Assembly (NCBI RefSeq): GCF_015354405.1
Contig: NZ_JADKYP010000010.1
Coordinates: forward strand, 102,062-166,061
DNA length: 64,000 bases
Source of the DNA: Nocardia sp. BSTN01
GTDB taxonomy: Bacteria > Actinomycetota > Actinomycetes > Mycobacteriales > Mycobacteriaceae
Direction of reading: 5' to 3'
The position numbers and the translations under genes were made by a program. This document shows positions 1 through 7,271 of the stretch, piece after piece. The notes under the pieces were generated by a model, which saw only the letters and a list, made by a program, of their open reading frames with translations, was not told the origin of the DNA and made no database searches. How positions within the stretch are numbered: the stretch's first letter is position 1; the number at the start of each line of letters is the position of its first letter.

Positions 1-59
1 CGCTGCATCGCCTGCTCGCGCTCCGCGGTACCGATGCGGACGTCGGGAGAATCAGCCAT
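1..59 (-). CDS. DUF1707 (SHOCT-like) protein, N-terminal fragment cut by the window edge
   Basis: Only the first 19 codons are inside the window. Read on the minus strand they begin M-A-D-S-P-D-V-R-I-G-T-A-E-R-E-Q-A-M-Q. This is the typical opening of the actinobacterial DUF1707 domain, a short helical segment usually found at the N terminus of small membrane or cytosolic proteins of unknown function. The start is supported by a TAATCT hexamer ending 6 nt upstream, a leaderless layout seen at many genes here. The family call rests on this N-terminal motif alone. Confidence 0.7.
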   Translation of the reverse strand, partial: MADSPDVRIGTAEREQAMQ

Positions 60-65
60 GGCACG

Positions 66-71
66 AGATTA
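66..71 (-). promoter_or_regulatory. -10 element (TAATCT) for the DUF1707 gene, leaderless layout
   Basis: TAATCT on the minus strand is followed by 6 nt and then the ATG. It matches TANNNT and would place transcription initiation at or beside the start codon. No Shine-Dalgarno sequence is present. Confidence 0.45.
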
Positions 72-406
72 CCGCGCTGCGGGCCGGTGAGCGGGCTCGA
101 TCCACCCGCGGTACCGCCGACCGCATATCGGCACTATCGTCGGTCTCATGTTCCGCCAGCGCGGCATCGGCACCGCTGCCGCCCCGCTCGTCGAAGCGCC
201 GAGCGCTCCCTCTCCGCGACCGGACGCCGAGACGCCCGCCCCGATCGGCGACGCAGCACTCCGGGCGTGGGCGGCAAGCCGCCGCGCACCCGGTCCGAGC
301 TCGGAGGCGAGACCGAGTCGGGTACCGACGGGCACGACGCCGTGCGCGGTCGCGACAGCGGATCGAACAGTCCGCACGCTCCTCGGACGTCGACCCGCAT
401 GGTGCG

Positions 407-412
407 AGGAGG
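407..412 (+). promoter_or_regulatory. Shine-Dalgarno AGGAGG that favours the kinase start at 420
   Basis: AGGAGG is followed by 7 nt and ATG at 420. The alternative in-frame ATG at 495 lies immediately before the kinase domain but has no comparable site. Against 420, the 25 extra codons have a lower third-position GC than the rest of the gene. Confidence 0.5.
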
Positions 413-419
413 CGGCGTC

Positions 420-2144
420 ATGGCTGTCGAAAACTGCGGCAGGGCAAGGATTTCCGTCAGTCGCCTCGCGCGGAGCGGTGATCGGGCGGATGCGATGACC
501 GCGCGGGAATTCGGGCGGTACCGGCTCGATCGACTGCTCGGCCGGGGGGCGGCCGGGGAGGTGTGGCTGGCGTACGACCCGGCGGATGCGAGGACCGTCG
601 CGCTGAAGATCCTGTCCGGGAGTGCGGCCGAGGACGCGGATTACCGGCGGCGGTTCGAGCGGGAGGCCCGGATCGGGGCGCAGCTGGACAATCCGCATAT
701 CGCGCCGATCCATCGGTTCGGCGAATACGCCGGACGACTGTATCTGGATATGGCCTACATCCCGGGCGTGGACCTGGCGCGGCTGGTGCGGTCGAGCGCG
801 ATGGAGGTGGCGGAGGCGGTCGAACTGACCTCGCAGATCGCCGAGGCGCTCGATGCCGCGCACGCGGCCGGCCTGGTGCACCGAGACGTGAAGCCCGCCA
901 ACATCATCGTGCATACGAGCGGATTCGTCTACCTCATCGACTTCGGCATCGCCCGTGCGGCCGGCCAGACCACCATCACCGCAACCGGTTTCACGGTCGG
1001 CACGCTCGCCTACATGGCGCCGGAGCGCTTCACCGGGCACGGCGACTCCCGCTCGGACGTGTACTCGCTGGCATGTGTGCTGTACGAATGTCTCACCGCG
1101 CGAAGGCCGTTCGGCGACACAGACGCCGTGCAGCAGTTGCACGCCCACCTGCACGAAGCCCCGCCGCGCCCCTCCGCCGCCGCTGCGCACATCCCCGCCA
1201 CCCTCGACGCGGTGGTCGCGCGAGGTATGGCCAAGCGTGCGGACGACCGGTACCGCACCGCGGGCGAGTTGGCGGCCGCGGCCCGGGCCGCCGTCGGAAT
1301 GACGATGTCCGATCGCACACCGCCGTTGCTGCACTCCGAACAGGAAGCCACGACGCGGCTGGGGTCGGCATCCGCGACCAGGTACATCAGCCCTGCGCCT
1401 GGGACCGGCCCCACCTTCACGGCGACTCGGCAGGACGCCGCAGCGGCCCCGAGGGGTTACTCCGGCCCCGCGCCCGACGCGTACGGGCACCCCGGGCCCG
1501 CACCCGTAACGAGAAGAGTCGGCTCCGAGCCCGCAGGCATGGCATCCGACCGGCCGCCTGCCCCGGTCCGGGCTACTCGTGTGCTGCCGGACGCGAGCGC
1601 ACCCGTAGGTTCGCCGGCGGCCCCGGCAGATCGCGCGGTGTCCGCCCGGCCGAATCCGCCGTCCGTTGGTAACCCTCGGCCGACTCTGGTCGGTAGCATG
1701 TCATTTCCGGTGAAATCTGTTCCGGCACAGCATGTTCCGGCAACGCCGCCACGACGCCCGACTCTCGCCGTCGCCGCCGCCCTGATCGGCGCCGCCATCG
1801 TCGCCCTCGCGGTCGTCGCCGGATGCACGGCTCTGCTCAGCAGCGGCTCCCGCACGCCGTCCGACCAGCCGTCGACCCCCCGGACCGAGGTGAACACTCC
1901 GGCGCCGACCACCGCGGCACCGGCCACCCCGGAACCCGAATACACCACCACGGTCATCCCACCGCGCTGGACGCTACCCTTCCCGACGAACATCCTGCCG
2001 CCGCCCCTCCAATTTCCCCATCCCGCAGCGCATTCCGAGGAGCACTACCCGACACCGGCAAAGAAGGGCAGTCCGGGTACACCGCGTACCGACCGGGCCT
2101 CGTGCGACGAGGACACCACCGCCTGCGAGGGCGCGAGCCGATAA
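420..2144 (+). CDS. Membrane-anchored Ser/Thr protein kinase (PknB-type)
   Basis: 574 aa if translated from 420, or 549 aa from ATG 495. The kinase domain covers about residues 30-295: glycine-rich loop GRGAAGEV, catalytic Lys in VALK (about K63), HRDVKPAN (about 154-161), DFG (about 174-176) and an APE-type MAPER motif. A Pro/Ala-rich juxtamembrane linker follows, then one transmembrane helix (about 447-472) and a Pro/Thr-rich outer segment with two closely spaced Cys near the C terminus. No PASTA or other sensor domain is recognised outside the membrane, so the ligand cannot be guessed. The kinase should phosphorylate cytosolic targets on Ser/Thr. It ends at a strong hairpin shared with the convergent accA3 gene. 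Confidence 0.9.
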   Translation: MAVENCGRARISVSRLARSGDRADAMTAREFGRYRLDRLLGRGAAGEVWLAYDPADARTVALKILSGSAAEDADYRRRFEREARIGAQLDNPHIAPIHRFGEYAGRLYLDMAYIPGVDLARLVRSSAMEVAEAVELTSQIAEALDAAHAAGLVHRDVKPANIIVHTSGFVYLIDFGIARAAGQTTITATGFTVGTLAYMAPERFTGHGDSRSDVYSLACVLYECLTARRPFGDTDAVQQLHAHLHEAPPRPSAAAAHIPATLDAVVARGMAKRADDRYRTAGELAAAARAAVGMTMSDRTPPLLHSEQEATTRLGSASATRYISPAPGTGPTFTATRQDAAAAPRGYSGPAPDAYGHPGPAPVTRRVGSEPAGMASDRPPAPVRATRVLPDASAPVGSPAAPADRAVSARPNPPSVGNPRPTLVGSMSFPVKSVPAQHVPATPPRRPTLAVAAALIGAAIVALAVVAGCTALLSSGSRTPSDQPSTPRTEVNTPAPTTAAPATPEPEYTTTVIPPRWTLPFPTNILPPPLQFPHPAAHSEEHYPTPAKKGSPGTPRTDRASCDEDTTACEGASR

Positions 2145-2246
2145 GCCGTCCCGCGATCGGCCGCCGACGAGCCGTCGCCGCCTGCCCGCCGGGATACACG
2201 CCGACCGGCACAGGGCTGGGCTGCCACACATCACGGCCGAAATGCC

Positions 2247-2279
2247 GAAGGCCCCGCTCCGAATCGGAGCGGGGCCTTC
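2247..2279. terminator. Strong hairpin between convergent kinase and accA3 genes
   Basis: A perfect 15-bp stem (GAAGGCCCCGCTCCG and its complement) closes a 3-nt AAT loop. It lies 103 nt after the kinase stop and 17 nt after the accA3 stop, so it can serve both strands. There is no real U-tract, as is common in high-GC actinobacteria. Confidence 0.75.
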
Positions 2280-2295
2280 GTAGAAACCGTTGGTA

Positions 2296-4098
2296 CTACT
2301 TGATTTCGGCGAGCACGGTGCCCTGGGTGATGGCGGCGCCGGCCTCGACGGCCAGACCGGTGACCACACCGGACTTGTGCGCGTTGACCGGGTTCTCCAT
2401 CTTCATGGCCTCGAGCACGGCGATCAGGTCACCGGCCTCGACCGACTGGCCCTCTTCGACGGCCACCTTCACCACGGTGCCCTGCATCGGCGCGGTCACG
2501 GCGTCGCCGGAGGCGGCCGAGGCGCCCGCGCCGCCACGCTTGCGCGGCTTGGGCTTCTTGCGGATCACGCCCGCGCCGTTGTTACCGGCGCCGGCCGCGC
2601 CCGCGCCCACGCTGAACTGACCCGGCAGCGACACCTCGAGGCGACGGCCGCCGACCTCGACGACCACCGTCTGCCGCGCACCCTCGTCCTCGTCCTCGAT
2701 GGGCTGGCCACCGGTGTAGGGCTCGATGGTGTTTTCCCACTCGTTCTCGATCCACTTGGTGTAGACGTCGAACTTGGTGCCATCGCCGACGAAGGCCGGG
2801 TTGGTCACGATGTGGCGGTCGAACGGCAGCACCGTCGCCAGGCCCTCGATCTCGTATTCGGCCAGCGCACGCGCGGCCCGCTCCAGCGCCTGGGTGCGGT
2901 TCTCGCCGGTGACGATCAGCTTGGCCAGCATGGAGTCGAACTGTCCGCCGATCACGCTGCCGGCGACCACGCCGGAGTCCACGCGCACGCCGGGGCCGGT
3001 CGGCTCCTTGTAGACGGTGACCGGGCCGGGTGCGGGCAGGAACCCCCGGCCGGCGTCCTCACCGTTGATGCGGAATTCGATCGAGTGGCCGCGCGGGGCC
3101 GGGTCCTCGGTGATGGTCAGCTCCTCGCCGTTGGCGATGCGGAACTGCCAGCGCACCAGGTCCAGACCCGAGGTCTCCTCGGTGACCGGGTGCTCGACCT
3201 GCAGGCGGGTGTTGACCTCGAGGAAGGAGACGGTCTCGCCCTGCACCAGGTATTCGACGGTGCCGGCGCCGTAGTAGTGGGCCTCCTTGCAGATCCGCTT
3301 GGCGGACTCGTGGATCTTGGCCCGGACCTCGTCGGACAGGAACGGCGCGGGCGCCTCCTCGACCAGCTTCTGGAACCGGCGCTGCAGCGAGCAGTCGCGC
3401 GTGCCGGCGACGATCACGTTGCCGTGCTTGTCGGCCAGCACCTGGGCCTCGACGTGGCGGGCCTTGTCCAGGTACTGCTCGACGAAGCATTCGCCGCGGC
3501 CGAAGGCGGCGGTCGCCTCGCGGGTGGCGGAGTCGAACAGCTCCGGAATCTCCTCGATGGTGTGGGCGACCTTCATGCCGCGGCCACCACCACCGAAAGC
3601 GGCCTTGATGGCCACCGGGACGCCGTACTGCTTCGCGAACTCGACGACCTCGTTCGCGTCCTTCACCGGATCCTTGGTGCCCGCGGCCATCGGCGCCTGC
3701 GCGCGCTCGGCGATGTGCCGCGCGGTGACCTTGTCACCCAGATCGCGAATCGACTGCGGCGACGGGCCGATCCAGATCAGCCCGGCGTCCAGGACGGCCT
3801 GGGCGAAGTCCGCGTTCTCGGACAGGAAGCCGTAACCGGGGTGGATCGCGTCGGCGCCGGACTTGCGCGCCGCGTCGAGAATCTTGTCGAAGACCAGGTA
3901 CGACTCGGCCGAGGTCTGCCCCCCGAGCGCGAATGCCTCATCGGCCAATTTGACGAACGGCGCGTCCGCGTCCGGTTCCGCGTACACGGCGACACTGGCG
4001 ATACCGGCATCCTTGGCGGCCCGGATCACACGCACCGCGATCTCGCCCCGATTGGCGATCAGGACTTTCGTGATCTGCGCGCTGGCATGGCTGGGCAC
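2296..4098 (-). CDS. accA3: Acyl-CoA carboxylase alpha subunit (biotin carboxylase plus biotin carrier), AccA3
   Basis: 600 aa. The N-terminal two thirds form a biotin carboxylase of the ATP-grasp fold: [18 protein letters not shown] at the start, the glycine-rich ATP loop FGGGGRGM and the active-site stretch [16 protein letters not shown]. The C terminus is a biotin carrier domain with EAMKMENP, where Lys566 is the biotinylation site. In mycolic-acid bacteria AccA3 is shared by several carboxyltransferase beta subunits to make malonyl-, methylmalonyl- and long-chain carboxyacyl-CoA. AccD5 and AccE5, likely partners, are encoded about 2.6-5 kb away on the same strand. The GTG start at 4098 is preceded by AGGAGG with 4-nt spacing. 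In M. tuberculosis a SufE-like gene sits between sseA and accA3; it is absent here. Confidence 0.96.
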   Translation of the reverse strand: MPSHASAQITKVLIANRGEIAVRVIRAAKDAGIASVAVYAEPDADAPFVKLADEAFALGGQTSAESYLVFDKILDAARKSGADAIHPGYGFLSENADFAQAVLDAGLIWIGPSPQSIRDLGDKVTARHIAERAQAPMAAGTKDPVKDANEVVEFAKQYGVPVAIKAAFGGGGRGMKVAHTIEEIPELFDSATREATAAFGRGECFVEQYLDKARHVEAQVLADKHGNVIVAGTRDCSLQRRFQKLVEEAPAPFLSDEVRAKIHESAKRICKEAHYYGAGTVEYLVQGETVSFLEVNTRLQVEHPVTEETSGLDLVRWQFRIANGEELTITEDPAPRGHSIEFRINGEDAGRGFLPAPGPVTVYKEPTGPGVRVDSGVVAGSVIGGQFDSMLAKLIVTGENRTQALERAARALAEYEIEGLATVLPFDRHIVTNPAFVGDGTKFDVYTKWIENEWENTIEPYTGGQPIEDEDEGARQTVVVEVGGRRLEVSLPGQFSVGAGAAGAGNNGAGVIRKKPKPRKRGGAGASAASGDAVTAPMQGTVVKVAVEEGQSVEAGDLIAVLEAMKMENPVNAHKSGVVTGLAVEAGAAITQGTVLAEIK

Positions 4099-4174
4099 TG
4101 AGCCTCCTGTGCTGTGGACAACTTACGTCTCGGGTGAGTGTAGGCAGTGTGCCAACTGACGCCGAACACGGCTA

Positions 4175-4194
4175 GGGCTACCGAACAGTAGCCC
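4175..4194 (-). terminator. Candidate hairpin downstream of sseA
   Basis: A 7-bp stem GGGCTAC/GTAGCCC with a 6-nt loop sits 26 nt after the sseA stop and before the accA3 leader. It is short and lacks a U-tract, so it may attenuate rather than end transcription. Confidence 0.35.
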
Positions 4195-4219
4195 GGACCC
4201 CCGTGACATGAACAACACC

Positions 4220-5149
4220 TTAGACCGACTGTGCCGCCGCCGACGCTTCGGCCGGAGCCGAACCGGGTTCACTTCCCTTGACGATCGGCGTGCGCACGGC
4301 GTTGCTCCACTCGGTCCAGGAGCCGTCGTAGTTGCGCACATTCGTCACGCCCAGCAGCGAAGTCAGCACGAACCAGGTGTGTGCCGAATGTTCGCCGATG
4401 CGGCAATAGACGATGGTGTCCGCGGCGCCGAGCAGCGGCGCGTAGATCTCCTCCAGCTCCGTCCGGCTGCGGAATCGGCCGTCGCCGCCCACGGCCGCGG
4501 TCCACGGGATGTTGATCGCGGTCGGGATGTGCCCGGCGCGCAACGACTGTTCCTCCGGACGGTCGAGGATGCGGACGTCGTCGCCGGTGTATTCGCCCGC
4601 CGCGCGCACGTCGACCAGTCCGACGCCCGATCCGCCGCGGTCGAGGTAGCCGCGCACGTCCTCGAGGAAGGCCCGGCCGCCCCGGTCGTCGCGCTCGATG
4701 ACCGGATACTCCCCCAGCCCGACGTCGGGCACCTCGAAGGTGGTGTCGCGGGCCTCGGAGATCCACGCCTCCCGGCCGCCGTCGAGCAGCCGCACGTCGC
4801 GATGCCCGAACAGGCCGAAGACCCAGGCGGTGGCGGCGGCGGTGCCGTTGGCCTTGTCTCCGTAGACGACGACCGTGTCGTCGCGCGCGATGCCCTTGGC
4901 GCGCATGAGTTCGGCGAAACGGGCGCCGTCGATCACGTCTCGGGTGATCGGATCGGTAAGCTCGGCCCGCCAATCGATCTTGACCGCCCCTGGCACATGG
5001 CCGATGTCATAGAGCAGGATGTCGTCGTTGGACTCGACGATCGCGAGGCCGCGCGTACCGATGTTTGCCGACAGCCACTCGGTGGTTACCAATCGTTGTG
5101 GATATGCATGAGAGCCGAAGGATGGATGAGAGTCCGAAGCGACGGGCAC
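4220..5149 (-). CDS. sseA: Thiosulfate sulfurtransferase with tandem rhodanese domains (SseA)
   Basis: 309 aa with two rhodanese modules: an inactive N-terminal one (about residues 20-135) and a catalytic one (about 165-290). The active-site loop reads YCRIGEHSAHTWF, with the persulfide-carrying Cys. The IGHVPGA and AGHIPTA motifs mark the two modules. Family members move sulfane sulfur from thiosulfate or a persulfide to an acceptor. Position beside accA3, with maf-accE5-accD5 beyond, matches the M. tuberculosis sseA locus. The GTG start at 5149 is the only reasonable one upstream of the first domain, but it has no clear ribosome-binding site. A SufR-like regulator is divergently transcribed 158 bp away, which suggests shared sulfur or Fe-S control. 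Confidence 0.92.
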   Translation of the reverse strand: MPVASDSHPSFGSHAYPQRLVTTEWLSANIGTRGLAIVESNDDILLYDIGHVPGAVKIDWRAELTDPITRDVIDGARFAELMRAKGIARDDTVVVYGDKANGTAAATAWVFGLFGHRDVRLLDGGREAWISEARDTTFEVPDVGLGEYPVIERDDRGGRAFLEDVRGYLDRGGSGVGLVDVRAAGEYTGDDVRILDRPEEQSLRAGHIPTAINIPWTAAVGGDGRFRSRTELEEIYAPLLGAADTIVYCRIGEHSAHTWFVLTSLLGVTNVRNYDGSWTEWSNAVRTPIVKGSEPGSAPAEASAAAQSV

Positions 5150-5242
5150 GGTGGAAGATCCTTCACACGTGGTAGACGATGGTCGGCTGGGCAGTACCGA
5201 TCGTAGGTGCGAACAATGCGCGGCGGCGGTTTCACATCACGA

Positions 5243-5280
5243 ATCGGATGAAGCGCGATTAAGTCGCAGCTTCGTCCGAT
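5243..5280. promoter_or_regulatory. Nested inverted repeat upstream of the SufR-like regulator (likely operator)
   Basis: ATCGGATGAAG at 5243-5253 and CTTCGTCCGAT at 5270-5280 form an 11-nt inverted repeat with one mismatch. Inside it GCGA-TTAAG-TCGC at 5255-5267 is a second palindrome. The element ends 27 nt before the regulator start and lies in the divergent sseA/regulator region, where an autoregulatory operator would be expected. Confidence 0.5.
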
Positions 5281-5307
5281 AAAGTCACATGGGAGGAGGG
5301 GTGAGCT

Positions 5308-6099
5308 ATGTCCGATTCTTGGCCACGACGGCGCCTGCTTGCGATCCTACGCGGCGCCAGCGAGCCTCTCGATGCCCAGGAACTGGCGCGCATCACCGGA
5401 CAGCACGTCACCACCGTCCGTTTTCATCTCGATGTTCTCACCCGGGAATCGCTGGTTCGCCAATTCCAGCAGCCTCCCCGGGGCCGCGGCCGCCCACGCA
5501 TCGGATACACGGCGGTACAGCGATCGGTCGGTTATCAGGATCTGGCGCAGGTACTGGCCGATCAGCTCGGCAGTGATCCCCGCCGGCGTTCCGAATTGGC
5601 CGTGACGGCCGGACGAGCGTGGGGCGCCAAGGTCGAACAGCTGGAGCAGCCCATCGCCTCGCTCGACGACGCGCGCGACGTCGCGGTGACGGTGAGCTCG
5701 GAGCTCGGTTTCGCCCCCGAGCGCGACCCCGCCTCCGAAACCGGCGACCAGCTCAACATCCGCCTGACGGCGTGCCCGCTGCGGGAATTGGCGCGCACCC
5801 ATTCCGAGGTGGTCTGCGGTGTGCATCAGGGCCTGATGCGCGAGGTACTGGATCGCAACGGCGGACGCGATGCGGTGAACGTCCGGCTGCACCCGTTCGT
5901 GGGCCCGGAACTGTGCGTGATCCATCTGGAAGCACTGGCCAGCACGCTGCCGGATCCCGCTCACCTCCCCGATCAGGCGGGAGCGGCGCCGCGACTGCCG
6001 ACGCCGTCAGCCAATCGCGTCGGCCCGCAGCTGCGCACCGATCCACAACTGCGCAATACCGATGCCCACGTCGCCCAGGAGGCGACGCAGCAGCGGTAG
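5308..6099 (+). CDS. Winged-helix regulator with conserved cysteines, SufR-like (possible Fe-S sensor)
   Basis: 263 aa. Residues about 8-70 form a winged helix-turn-helix (LDAQELARITGQHVTTVRFH, then a basic wing RGRGRPRIGYT). The C-terminal half carries Cys156, Cys170 and Cys203 plus His173 in a pattern, CPLRELARTHSEVVC then LHPFVGPELC, that resembles SufR-type regulators in which cysteines bind an Fe-S cluster. Cys spacing differs from classical SufR, so cluster binding is inferred. The start follows a GGAGGAGGGG ribosome-binding region. It is divergent from sseA, and its last 93 bp overlap the 3' end of maf in antisense. Residues after about 210 are Pro/Gln-rich and may be non-essential. 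Confidence 0.75.
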   Translation: MSDSWPRRRLLAILRGASEPLDAQELARITGQHVTTVRFHLDVLTRESLVRQFQQPPRGRGRPRIGYTAVQRSVGYQDLAQVLADQLGSDPRRRSELAVTAGRAWGAKVEQLEQPIASLDDARDVAVTVSSELGFAPERDPASETGDQLNIRLTACPLRELARTHSEVVCGVHQGLMREVLDRNGGRDAVNVRLHPFVGPELCVIHLEALASTLPDPAHLPDQAGAAPRLPTPSANRVGPQLRTDPQLRNTDAHVAQEATQQR

Positions 6100-6732
6100 G
6101 CCGATCCCGATAACGCTGGACGGGTCACCGTCGATGCGGTCGACGAACCAGCCGCCCATTCCGTCCAGGGTGAACGCACCGGCCACCCGCAGTGGCTCGC
6201 CGGTGGCGATGTAGGCATCCAGCTCGACCGGCCCGGGTTCGGCGAAATGCACGGTGGTGATGCTGCAGTCCTGGGCGTCGGCGACGATCGCCCCGTCGCG
6301 CAGGCGCAGCACACAGTGGCCGGTCAGCAGATCGGCGCTGCGCCCGGCCATTTCGGCCCAGCGGGCGCGGGCGACGTCGGGAGTATGGGGCTTACCCTGC
6401 AGGACGCCGCCGACCAGCAGCATCGAGTCACAGCCCACGACCACACAGTCGTCCACCAGGCGCGGGGTCCGCGCGGAGACGATGCCGTAGGAATCCGGAG
6501 CGGCCGGGCCGTGTACGGACGCCGCGGCGTCGGCGATCAGGGCGGCGGCCACGGTGTGGGCCTTGGCCGTGGCGAGGGCGGTGACCACGCCGGCGGGCGG
6601 AGTGTCCGACGGCAGGGCCGCGGCGACCGCGTCCTCGTCGACCTCGGATATTCGCACCACCGGATCCAGCCCGGCCGCGCGCAACACTTGCAGCCGCGCG
6701 GGCGAGGCGGAACCGAGAACGAATCCCGTCAC
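6007..6732 (-). CDS. maf: Maf-family nucleotide pyrophosphatase
   Basis: 241 aa. The N terminus FVLGSASPARLQVLRAAGLDP is the Maf signature, and CDSMLLVGG with the following GKP is the mid-domain metal/substrate motif. Maf proteins hydrolyse non-canonical or modified nucleoside triphosphates to monophosphates, acting as house-cleaning enzymes and septum-related factors. It sits one base downstream of accE5, so accD5-accE5-maf behaves as a transcription unit, as in mycobacteria. The 3' end runs 93 bp into the convergent regulator gene. Residues about 70-90 (AAASVHGPAAPDSYG) look like a lineage-specific loop. Confidence 0.92.
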   Translation of the reverse strand: MTGFVLGSASPARLQVLRAAGLDPVVRISEVDEDAVAAALPSDTPPAGVVTALATAKAHTVAAALIADAAASVHGPAAPDSYGIVSARTPRLVDDCVVVGCDSMLLVGGVLQGKPHTPDVARARWAEMAGRSADLLTGHCVLRLRDGAIVADAQDCSITTVHFAEPGPVELDAYIATGEPLRVAGAFTLDGMGGWFVDRIDGDPSSVIGIGLPLLRRLLGDVGIGIAQLWIGAQLRADAIG

Positions 6733-6733
6733 G

Positions 6734-7066
6734 TCAGCCGCGGATGTGCGACAGGTAGGGGAAGGCGTAGGGGGAGAACGGCGAGGTACCGCGGTGCATC
6801 ATGGTGGGCCGGCCCCAGTTGTCCACCGGGCCCTGGTCCTGCGGCGCGCCTGCAGTCGCGCTCGCGGCGGCGAACACGGTGACCAGTGCGGCGAGGTCCT
6901 CGTCGGTGGGCGAACCCTTCAGGACGCGGATGACCGGCCCGTAACCGGCCTCGACCTCGACGGCAGCGGCGACGGATGCGAGCTTCGTGTCGTCCGCACC
7001 GAATTCGTCGACCGCCAAATCCAATTCGGCAGCGCGCAATATCTCTTCGTCAGCCACAGCCGTCAC
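6734..7066 (-). CDS. accE5: Acyl-CoA carboxylase epsilon subunit AccE5
   Basis: 110 aa. The C-terminal half (VIRVLKGSPTDEDLAALVTV, then WGRP) matches the small epsilon subunit that stabilises the AccA3-AccD5 holoenzyme of actinobacteria. The N-terminal about 45 residues are acidic and variable. The GTG start at 7066 has a GAGGAG ribosome-binding site 8 nt upstream. It lies between accD5 (205 bp upstream) and maf (1 bp downstream), the conserved order. Confidence 0.9.
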   Translation of the reverse strand: MTAVADEEILRAAELDLAVDEFGADDTKLASVAAAVEVEAGYGPVIRVLKGSPTDEDLAALVTVFAAASATAGAPQDQGPVDNWGRPTMMHRGTSPFSPYAFPYLSHIRG

Positions 7067-7089
7067 AGCGCCAACTCCTCCTGTTCTGT

Positions 7090-7109
7090 GCCGGCCCCGA
7101 GGGGCCGGC
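7090..7109. repeat. Small perfect hairpin in the accD5-accE5 gap
   Basis: GCCGGCCCC and its complement form a 9-bp stem around GA. It lies 24 nt upstream of the accE5 start, close to its ribosome-binding site, so it may influence accE5 translation. Confidence 0.35.
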
Positions 7110-7153
7110 GTTCACGGTGCGGGACGAACCCACGCCGCGAAGGGTATTCGTGC

Positions 7154-7178
7154 GGCCCTCATCGAATGAGGGCCTTTT
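7154..7178. terminator. Hairpin in the accD5-accE5 gap (attenuator or processing site)
   Basis: GGCCCTCAT and ATGAGGGCC pair as a 9-bp stem with a CGA loop, followed on the plus strand by TTTT. The T-tract is on the wrong side for the minus-strand acc operon and no plus-strand gene ends here. It may act as an attenuator or RNA stabiliser between accD5 and accE5. Confidence 0.4.
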
Positions 7179-7271
7179 CCTACCATCTTCGCCCGGATGC
7201 GGCGATCGTGCGCGGTGCGAACGCATCACTCATCCGGAAAGTGTGCCTCCGCTACCGCACATATCGTCGGA

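Larger units (their letters stand above)
60..419. other. Divergent intergenic region without a recognisable gene
   Basis: About 360 bp separate the DUF1707 gene from the kinase gene. Open frames on both strands look like high-GC shadow frames: arginine/proline-rich translations with no domain signal. Apart from the -10 element near its left end and the kinase ribosome-binding site at its right end, I see no hairpin or repeat worth naming. Confidence 0.5.

Noticed and set aside
69-1490. 473-aa minus-strand open frame opposite the first kinase
   Set aside because: The plus strand has all kinase motifs; this frame is Arg/Gly/Pro-rich and lacks any motif.
2290-4101. 603-aa plus-strand open frame opposite accA3
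   Set aside because: It is an antisense shadow of accA3: His/Asp/Gly/Val-rich translation without domain motifs, while the minus strand encodes an intact biotin carboxylase.
7154-7178. Plus-strand intrinsic terminator of a small RNA
   Set aside because: The hairpin plus TTTT is right for the plus strand, but no promoter or gene upstream on that strand could be supported, so it is kept only as a hairpin feature.
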